This document shows, in pieces, positions 13,200 through 18,393 of a DNA stretch of 18,393 nucleotides. Source of the DNA: Candidatus Moranbacteria bacterium RIFCSPHIGHO2_02_FULL_40_12b (lineage in GTDB: Bacteria > Patescibacteriota > Minisyncoccia > Moranbacterales > 2-12-FULL-40-10); NCBI GenBank assembly GCA_001784725.1, contig MFRX01000038.1:1-18393 (forward strand), written 5' to 3'. The position numbers and the translations under genes are program-made. The stretch's first letter is position 1, and each line of letters begins with the position of its first letter. Under the pieces are notes generated by a model. It was not told where the DNA came from. It made no database searches and saw nothing but the letters and a program-made list of their open reading frames with translations.

Positions 13200-14978
13200 A
13201 TGGAAGTTTACGTCAAAGGGAGCAGGATTACATTAAATCCTAAAAACATTATCGGCGAAGGCGGGGAGGCGAAGATATACCTTTACAAAAATTCGGCGGT
13301 AAAAATATACCATCCGAATCTGCTTTCCAGAAGAAGGGAAGAAAAGCTCAAGGTTTTTCCCCGGAATCTTCCGGCTAACGTAATAACTCCGGCGGATCTG
13401 GTTCTGGACCAAAACGGAAAAGTCATCGGATTTTCCATGGAGTTTATTGAAGACGGGGAAGCGCTGATAGCGCTTTCCAATAAAAGGTTCCGCGAGAATT
13501 TCTCTTCGGAAAAAACCGCTAAGGTATTTTTGGACATACTGGCTACTCTGGAAAAAATCCATGTTACCCAGGCAGTAATCGGAGACTTTAACGACCTCAA
13601 TGTGCTTTTCAAAGATGAGGAGGCGTTTTTCATCGACGCGGACAGCATACAGTTCGGAAAGTTTCCCTGCGAAGTGGCGACGGAACAGTTTCTGGACCCG
13701 CGGCTTTACGGAATTGATTTTTCAAAGCGTCCCGTCTTCACGCCGGAAAGCGATTTCTATTCATTTTCCGTTTTGCTTTTCCGGAGTTTGCTGTTAGTGA
13801 GTCCATTCGGCGGAGTGCATCCGAAATTTCCGACTCTTACCAAAAGGGCGGAAAAACGCGTTGCGATTTTCAATTCCGAGGTGCGCTATCCCAAAGCGGC
13901 GATCCATTTCAAAGTTCTGCCGGACGATTTACTGGGTTATTTCCATAAGGTCTTTGAAAAAGACCTGCGCGGAAAATTTCCCAAAAATCTCCTGGAGAAC
14001 CTGCGCTGGACCAGATGCGCGGCCTGCGGGAATTTCCACGCGAGAGCGATTTGTCCCTATTGCGCCCACCAGGCGCCGGCGGCAGTAAAGGAAATTACCG
14101 CCATAAACCGCCAATGTTCGTCAACCAGGATTTTCTCAACCAAAGGAAGAATAGTCCACGCCAAAATGGAAAGCGGGAAAATAAAGTTTGTCTGGGAAGA
14201 AGGAGGGGTAGTGCGGAGAGAAAATGGGGAAAAAGTAATGCTGGAAAACCCGGATAATTTCACCCGTTTTTCAATTATGGGGCCGAAAACCATTATCGCG
14301 AGAAAGAACCGGTTTATCATTATCGGCCGGGAAAAGGTCGCGGAGCAGAGAACTACGGGAATGTTGGGGAACCTGCCGGTTGTTGAAAGTTCTGAATCCG
14401 ATTATTTCCATCTTCAGGGAGATATGCTCGTGAAAAGCGGGAAAAAGACATTGGGGAATATTTTGGAAAACCAAACCTGGATAAGAGTGGGTTCGAAATT
14501 CGGCTTTGGGTTCTACCGGATAGGGATGAAGACGGTTTATTTCATCTTCGATTTGGAAAAGCCGGGCATTAACGATTCAATTGCTCTTCCCAAGATAGAA
14601 GGGCAGCTCATTGACGCGGAGTGCGTGTTTTCGGGAAAATTCGCTTTATTCCTGTATTCCAGCAAAGAAAGCGGAAAAATATGGAATGCGATGCATCTTA
14701 TCAATGAAAAAGGGACGCTGCTGGGAAGCGCCAAAGAAGAAGCGGAAAATTCCCGAATGCTGTCCCGGATCCGCAACAAAACATTGGGAGGCGAAAAAAT
14801 TCTCACCGCCTCGGACGAAGGATTAATTCTTATTACCGCGGAGAATGGAAAACTTCAGGAAACAAAAATATTTTCGGATACGGAACCGTTTGTCAATGAG
14901 GAATCCCGGATATTCGCGGCTGCGGAAGGAATTTATGTTGTTTCCGAGAAAGAATTTAAACTTTTAAAACTCTTATAG
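13200..14978 (+). CDS. Divergent protein kinase with zinc ribbon and long C-terminal beta-rich region
   Basis: 592 residues from ATG 13200, 8 nt after AAGGG; the GTG at 13191 overlaps that ribosome site and is less likely. The kinase domain (about 15-260) has a glycine loop (IIGEGGEAKIY), the ATP lysine Lys35 (AVKIYHP), a catalytic loop IGDFNDLNVLF (Asp129, Asn134; the usual His-Arg-Asp is reduced to Gly-Asp), and a DFG equivalent IDADSIQFG (Asp146). This IGDxNxxN / IDxDSxQ pattern is typical of the kinases found with PP2C and TerY-like vWA proteins. A zinc ribbon follows (Cys273, Cys276, Cys285, Cys288). Residues 300-592 are strand-rich and might form a propeller-like sensor, but I cannot assign a family. 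Substrates unknown. Confidence 0.88.
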   Translation: MEVYVKGSRITLNPKNIIGEGGEAKIYLYKNSAVKIYHPNLLSRRREEKLKVFPRNLPANVITPADLVLDQNGKVIGFSMEFIEDGEALIALSNKRFRENFSSEKTAKVFLDILATLEKIHVTQAVIGDFNDLNVLFKDEEAFFIDADSIQFGKFPCEVATEQFLDPRLYGIDFSKRPVFTPESDFYSFSVLLFRSLLLVSPFGGVHPKFPTLTKRAEKRVAIFNSEVRYPKAAIHFKVLPDDLLGYFHKVFEKDLRGKFPKNLLENLRWTRCAACGNFHARAICPYCAHQAPAAVKEITAINRQCSSTRIFSTKGRIVHAKMESGKIKFVWEEGGVVRRENGEKVMLENPDNFTRFSIMGPKTIIARKNRFIIIGREKVAEQRTTGMLGNLPVVESSESDYFHLQGDMLVKSGKKTLGNILENQTWIRVGSKFGFGFYRIGMKTVYFIFDLEKPGINDSIALPKIEGQLIDAECVFSGKFALFLYSSKESGKIWNAMHLINEKGTLLGSAKEEAENSRMLSRIRNKTLGGEKILTASDEGLILITAENGKLQETKIFSDTEPFVNEESRIFAAAEGIYVVSEKEFKLLKLL

Positions 14979-14987
14979 GAGGCAATT

Positions 14988-15149
14988 ATGACAACAAGAT
15001 GCTTTGAATTGAATTTCAAACTGCAGACCGTTTGGTATACTGCCAAAATTTTCACTGATAATCCGAAGAAAGTGAAAATAAACAAGAAACTGAAGTACGA
15101 GGATGTTAACTCTTATGTCAAAAAAATTCACAGGATTTGCCTGAATTGA
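14988..15149 (+). CDS. Small hypothetical protein, 53 residues
   Basis: Not recognised. The stop of the kinase gene overlaps its strong TAGGAGG ribosome site, 5-6 nt before the ATG, so translation is likely coupled. The product begins MTTRCFELNFKL, is basic (many lysines, e.g. NPKKVKINKKLK) and ends KKIHRICLN. No membrane helix. Its place between the kinase and the hydrolase gives it the same transcript. It could be a small substrate or adaptor of the signalling proteins; this is only a guess. Confidence 0.6.
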   Translation: MTTRCFELNFKLQTVWYTAKIFTDNPKKVKINKKLKYEDVNSYVKKIHRICLN

Positions 15150-15220
15150 TCTTCCTTTGGAAGACAAAATCAACTAAAAGCCATCCGTCGCTAAAGCTAT
15201 GGAATGGCAAGGAGGAAAAA

Positions 15221-16225
15221 ATGACTAAGAAAGCAGCAAGCAACATTCCGTTTCCGAGTTTCTACGATCCGAAAAAGGTGGGAGAAATATTTCTTCCGCG
15301 TTACGATCAAATCATGAAGGAAGCGATTGAATTCCGGAAAAAATTCAAAATCCGCCCCGCGGTCGAGGACAAATTCAGAATCGCGGTGTTCAGCATTGAC
15401 GAACAGATAGGATTTTGCGTTCCGGGCGCTTCACTTTTCGTTCCGGGCGCGGTGGAGGACAGCCAGCGGGGAAACGAATTTATTCTCCGCAATCTTGATG
15501 CCATAACCGATTTGTATTTTTCACTCGACACCCACCGCGTATTCCAGATTTTTTATCCGACTTTCTGGATTGATAAAGACGGCAATCACCCGGCGCCGTT
15601 CACCATGATATCCACTGAAGATATTAAGAAAGGCAATTGGACTGCCGCCCTTTATCCTTTAGAGGCGGTTGCGTATGTGGAAGCGCTTGAGAAAGCCGGC
15701 AAATACATATTGATTATTTGGCCTTTCCACACGATGCTTGGCGCGGTTGACCACGCTTTGGTTCCGGCGACATTTGAAGTGGCGCTCTTTCATTCACTGG
15801 TAAGGCAAAAGCAGACAATTTTCGAAACCAAAGGCACGCATCCGCTTACGGAAAATTACTCGGTGCTGGAGCCGGAAGTGAAGCAACTAGAGGTCGCTAA
15901 TAAGGCGCTGGCGTTGGGACAGTTCAACGCCAAATTCTTCAAAGCGCTTATGGAAAACGACCGGGTTTATCTCAAGGGCCAGGCAAAAAGCCACTGCGTG
16001 AAATCCACCATTGACAGCTTGCTTAACCAAATTATGCGGGATGACCCAAAACTGGTGGAAAAGGTCTATATCCTTGAGGATTGCATGAGCCCGGTGCCGG
16101 CGGTAAAAGACGCGGCTGGCAATCTCCTGACTCCGGATTTTCCGGACATTGCCGACCAGGCGATCGAGCAGTTCAGGAAAGCGGGGATGAATGTGGTGAA
16201 ATCCACCGATCCGATTATGTTTTAA
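15221..16225 (+). CDS. Nicotinamidase-like cysteine hydrolase (isochorismatase fold)
   Basis: Likely deamidates nicotinamide to nicotinate, first step of the salvage route completed by the phosphoribosyltransferase downstream. From ATG 15221 (AAGGAGG 6 nt upstream) it has 334 residues, longer than the roughly 210 of E. coli PncA, with about 50 extra N-terminal residues and internal insertions. The catalytic triad fits Asp60 (SIDEQIGF), Lys204 (TKGTHPLTENYS) and Cys259 (KSHCVKST). The metal site fits Asp103, His105 and His123 (LDTHR ... GNHP), and WPFHTMLGAVDHAL matches the family's WP-H-G segment. Another amidohydrolase activity on a related substrate cannot be excluded. Encoded after the 53-residue protein, in the same direction. 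Confidence 0.85.
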   Translation: MTKKAASNIPFPSFYDPKKVGEIFLPRYDQIMKEAIEFRKKFKIRPAVEDKFRIAVFSIDEQIGFCVPGASLFVPGAVEDSQRGNEFILRNLDAITDLYFSLDTHRVFQIFYPTFWIDKDGNHPAPFTMISTEDIKKGNWTAALYPLEAVAYVEALEKAGKYILIIWPFHTMLGAVDHALVPATFEVALFHSLVRQKQTIFETKGTHPLTENYSVLEPEVKQLEVANKALALGQFNAKFFKALMENDRVYLKGQAKSHCVKSTIDSLLNQIMRDDPKLVEKVYILEDCMSPVPAVKDAAGNLLTPDFPDIADQAIEQFRKAGMNVVKSTDPIMF

Positions 16226-16231
16226 ATTTTT

Positions 16232-16260
16232 TTGCAGTAAAATAGTGTATTTTATACACT
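16232..16260 (+). promoter_or_regulatory. Probable promoter of the vWA-phosphoribosyltransferase unit
   Basis: TTGCAG, 17 nt, TACACT (4 of 6 matches to -10). The candidate NrtR palindrome covers the spacer and the -10 box, a classical repression geometry. Confidence 0.45.
16244..16260. promoter_or_regulatory. Candidate NrtR operator, copy 2
   Basis: AGTGTATTTTATACACT: identical 6-bp arms and the same 5-bp spacing as the site at 11934, with a different spacer sequence. It keeps GT-N7-AC. Located 107 bp before the vWA start. Confidence 0.6.
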
Positions 16261-16276
16261 AAAATCTAGAAACAAC

Positions 16277-16343
16277 GTCATTCTGAGCGGAGTGCAGTGG
16301 AGTCGAAGAATCTCGGGATCCCCTCGACTTCGCTCGGGATGAC
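16277..16343. repeat. REP-like palindromic repeat (GTCATTCTGAGC family)
   Basis: The left end GTCATTCTGAGCGGAG and right end CTTCGCTCGGGATGAC are inverted with mostly wobble-compatible mismatches. In between lie GTCGAAGAATCTCGGGATC and CTCGACTTCGCTC. This kind of element is scattered through many unrelated bacterial genomes. It sits in the leader of the vWA gene. Confidence 0.75.
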
Positions 16344-16366
16344 TAAGATATGAAAGGAGCACAATC

Positions 16367-17164
16367 ATGAGCCAGAAATCAATTGGAGAAGTGAAAAACA
16401 TTTTGCAGGACGCGGCGGAGGATGGAGTAATTTCCCAGAAAGCGCTGCAGGTGATTGACATTAACGACACGGTGCTCGCCGGCATCGACGGAACGGACAT
16501 TGACGATATCCAGGCGACGGATGTGACGCTTTTGACTCTTGTCGTTGACGATACGGGATCGCTCGCGCATCTTATTGACAGCGTGATTGAAGGTCAGAAC
16601 CAGCTTCTGGAGGCCATCAGAAATTCCAAGCAGAAGGACAATATACTGCTGGCGCTCTGGAAATTCGATGCTGATAGCAAATTAGTCCATTCCTATGTCC
16701 CGGTTGGCCAGGCGACAAAACTCGACCGGAGGAATTACCGGGCGAGCGGAAGCAGCACCGCTCTCAATGACGCGTGGATGAACGCCATGGCTTCCAATAT
16801 CGCTTACGCCCAGATGCTTAGGTCATCGGGCACGCCGGTAAAAAACATCGCGGTAGTCATCACTGATGGCCAGGACAATGATTCCAGAAGATACCGGGCT
16901 GCCGATTGCGCGAAGGTTAATAAAGACCTTCTCAAAAGCGAGCAGTTCATTCTGGCATTCGTCGGAATGGGCCAAACGGCGGCGGACGAAACGCAGTTTC
17001 GCCTCATTGCCGAGGAAATGGGCTTTCCCGACGGAGCGATTCTGACGGTGGATTCAACACCATCGGAAATCAGGAAGATATTCAACATGATTTCTCAATC
17101 AGCCATCCGGGCGTCGCAAAAGGCAGTGAGCGCGGCCGCGCAAAATTCATTCTTTAACCCTTAA
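16367..17164 (+). CDS. vWA-domain protein, TerY-like
   Basis: Metal-dependent protein-binding module, probable third member of the kinase/phosphatase signalling set. The 265 residues start after an AAAGGAG site. An acidic N-terminal part (1-50) precedes the vWA fold. The MIDAS is complete with a conservative change: Asp61-x-Thr63-x-Ser65 (DDTGS), Thr131 (GSSTALNDA) and Asp167 (ITDGQDND). The last about 35 residues are an Ala/Ser-rich tail (SQSAIRASQKAVSAAA). No signal peptide or membrane helix, so cytoplasmic. The gene has its own promoter and candidate operator and is followed by a terminator, so the phosphoribosyltransferase after it may be reached partly by readthrough. Confidence 0.9.
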   Translation: MSQKSIGEVKNILQDAAEDGVISQKALQVIDINDTVLAGIDGTDIDDIQATDVTLLTLVVDDTGSLAHLIDSVIEGQNQLLEAIRNSKQKDNILLALWKFDADSKLVHSYVPVGQATKLDRRNYRASGSSTALNDAWMNAMASNIAYAQMLRSSGTPVKNIAVVITDGQDNDSRRYRAADCAKVNKDLLKSEQFILAFVGMGQTAADETQFRLIAEEMGFPDGAILTVDSTPSEIRKIFNMISQSAIRASQKAVSAAAQNSFFNP

Positions 17165-17178
17165 TAAATTAAGGGAAT

Positions 17179-17226
17179 GGCAAGGGGAGAGGAAAAATTT
17201 CCTCCCCTTGCCAAAATTAATTTTTT
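17179..17226 (+). terminator. GC-rich terminator after the vWA gene
   Basis: GGCAAGGGGA (17179-17188) pairs with TCCCCTTGCC (17203-17212), extended by GGAAA/TTTCC after a 2-nt bulge, and followed by an AT-rich run ending in six T. Confidence 0.82.
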
Positions 17227-17414
17227 GTGCTACGTTAAAAAAGCTTTCAGAAAATTGTAACTGAAAAATATTATTCGATTTCAATTTTCTGCTTCTATGT
17301 TTTGTGGAAGCAAAGAGTTATTTGAAAAAAAACAACAAAATAACCATACTACTTTTTCTAGCGTACGCGGCATAAAGTAGTACTAATTGTTTCAACAAAG
17401 AAAGGAGAAAAACA
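17227..17414 (+). other. Leader region before the phosphoribosyltransferase
   Basis: Non-coding. It contains a 10-bp inverted repeat (CAGAAAATTG at 17248-17257 with CAATTTTCTG at 17282-17291), a smaller hairpin (GCTTC 17291-17295 with GAAGC 17307-17311), the second dispersed palindrome (17347-17382) and an AAAGGAG ribosome site. No convincing promoter and no third copy of the operator or of the structured RNA element. Confidence 0.55.
17347..17382. repeat. Dispersed palindromic element, copy 2
   Basis: TACTACTTT (17347-17355) pairs with AAAGTAGTA (17374-17382) around CTAGCGTACGC, the same core as at 3406. The inner right arm is degenerate compared with copy 1. Confidence 0.65.
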
Positions 17415-18393
17415 ATGAAAATCGCTGACGAATATTTCAACAACTGCAGGAAAATCGCGGTAAGAAATCCGGAACTAATGGGAAAAAAAGTCCGCTACAA
17501 GGCCTTTGCCCGCGAAAAGGGAATCGTGGTCGGAAGCAACAAGTCCGTCAATTTCATCAAGGAAAACACCTACGGATCTGTTAAAGTTATGGGTCTTAAA
17601 GATGGAGACATTTTTCATTCCGGAGAACCAGTGTTGATAATTGAAGGAAATTTCTACGAACTGGTTGTTTTGGAGACCACTTATCTGGGATTTCTAAGCT
17701 ACAGCGGCGCCGCGGCTGAAATGGCAGAAATTGTGAGAGCCGCTAACGGAACTCCGGTTATTGATATGTCCGCACGCCATTTTCCGTGGCAAATAATCGA
17801 AGAAACGGCGCTGGCGGCGTATCTGGGAGGCGCGGCCGGAACGTCTACTCAAGCCGGTTATGATTACGTCCAGAAATGGTACGGGCCGGTGGACGACTTC
17901 AAACTTTATGCTTCTATTCCTCACGCCATGGCGGCAGTAGCCGCGGAAATGGCGGAAAGGGAAAGATTGTTTCCGAGCATAATGGCGGCAAAATTATTCC
18001 ACGAAATTTTTCCTGACAGGCCTATCACCGTTCTGGTGGATTATGAAGGAAGAGAGTCGGATGTGGCTAAGCAAGCGTATGAAATTCTTGGCGACAAGCT
18101 CTTCGCGGTCCGGCTGGATACGCATGGCGACAGGCAGATGCAGGGAACTATTCCCGTAAATGTATTGGGAAACGCAAATAAGGTTAGTGAATACTTTGGG
18201 GAAAAAACAGGATGGCCGCTGGATAAGTTTATCAGGTGTCAAGAAGATCAAGGAATTGAAAAAGTGAGCAAATACTGCTACGGAAACGGAGTGACAATAG
18301 AGGCGGTCTATATAATGAGGGACTTCCTTAATTCCATCGGAGCAAGGGATGTCATAATCGTGGTAAGTTCCGGATTTAACAAAAATAAAGTGA
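17415..18393 (+). CDS. pncB: Nicotinate phosphoribosyltransferase, 3'-truncated by window end
   Basis: Joins nicotinate to PRPP to give nicotinate mononucleotide, the step after nicotinamidase in the Preiss-Handler route to NAD. ATG at 17415 follows AAAGGAG with 8 nt spacing. 326 codons are open to the window edge (the TGA at the last three bases is out of frame). Recognisable parts: GNFYELVVLETTYLGFLSY near residues 77-95, IDMSARHFPW in place of the DFGxRR substrate loop, AAYLGGAAGTSTQAG, YASIPHAMAAV (the histidine phosphorylated in this family is expected here), and VRLDTHGDR, the usual DSGD-like loop. The pattern resembles the archaeal/CPR-type enzyme rather than E. coli PncB. The C-terminal end is missing. 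Confidence 0.87.
   Translation, partial: MKIADEYFNNCRKIAVRNPELMGKKVRYKAFAREKGIVVGSNKSVNFIKENTYGSVKVMGLKDGDIFHSGEPVLIIEGNFYELVVLETTYLGFLSYSGAAAEMAEIVRAANGTPVIDMSARHFPWQIIEETALAAYLGGAAGTSTQAGYDYVQKWYGPVDDFKLYASIPHAMAAVAAEMAERERLFPSIMAAKLFHEIFPDRPITVLVDYEGRESDVAKQAYEILGDKLFAVRLDTHGDRQMQGTIPVNVLGNANKVSEYFGEKTGWPLDKFIRCQEDQGIEKVSKYCYGNGVTIEAVYIMRDFLNSIGARDVIIVVSSGFNKNKV

Noticed and set aside
15137..15220. Upstream start for the nicotinamidase-like gene
   Set aside because: The extra 28 residues overlap the end of the 53-residue gene and look random; AAGGAGG precedes the ATG at 15221.
18391..18393. TGA at the window end as stop of the phosphoribosyltransferase
   Set aside because: It is out of frame with the ATG at 17415, whose frame runs through the window edge.

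Overview
This 18.4 kb window looks like a chromosomal piece of a small-genome bacterium of the Candidate Phyla Radiation (Patescibacteria, Parcubacteria-like). That is inferred from several features: moderately AT-rich, tightly packed genes; divergent short versions of housekeeping enzymes (FolD; a Rel protein lacking the C-terminal ACT region); a bifunctional phosphoglucose/phosphomannose isomerase; lipoprotein cupredoxin and DUF2769-like Cys-rich proteins; and iterated A-rich intergenic repeats. TGA is used as an ordinary stop, so the code is not the Gracilibacteria/SR1 variant. Both ends are cut: the first gene lacks its 5' end and the last lacks its 3' end.

Layout. 1-2450 (+): MacB/LolD-type ABC exporter, ATPase then FtsX-type permease. 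2530-3363 (+): folD, carrying an in-frame palindromic insertion, followed by a very strong hairpin terminator. 3522-5101 (-): a small redox cluster (two-helix membrane protein, cupredoxin lipoprotein, Cys-rich protein, flavoprotein). 5141-5224 (-): tRNA-Leu(CAA). 5358-7139 (+): parA-parB. 7147-8622 (-): bifunctional (p)ppGpp synthetase/hydrolase. 8840-10551 (+): sugar-phosphate isomerase overlapping a Nudix-winged-helix regulator of the NrtR type. 10652-11826 (+): a consensus promoter driving a GNAT acetyltransferase and two small unknown proteins, closed by a terminator. 11880-18393 (+): PP2C phosphatase, protein kinase with zinc ribbon, a 53-residue unknown protein, a nicotinamidase-like hydrolase, a vWA protein, and a nicotinate phosphoribosyltransferase cut by the window end.

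The right-hand 6.5 kb is the most interesting part. A phosphatase/kinase/vWA trio (the composition of the TerY-P signalling triad) is interleaved with two consecutive enzymes of NAD salvage. Two matching 17-bp palindromes (6-5-6, with a GT-N7-AC core as remembered for NrtR operators) sit in the promoter of each half of the locus, and an NrtR-like regulator with a degraded Nudix box is encoded about 1.4 kb upstream. A pair of about 110-nt structured elements with the same outer stem and a nearly identical central hairpin lies directly in front of the ribosome binding sites of the phosphatase and the kinase, and I do not recognise it as any known riboswitch or leader. Together this suggests a signalling and NAD-salvage module under both NrtR-type transcriptional control and RNA-level control.

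A second theme is short-period repeats. At least five intergenic regions carry arrays with an exact 7-bp period, each with its own unit and two of them followed by an inverted array with the same period. Dispersed palindromes also occur, including one pair about 14 kb apart sharing the core CTAGCGTACGC.
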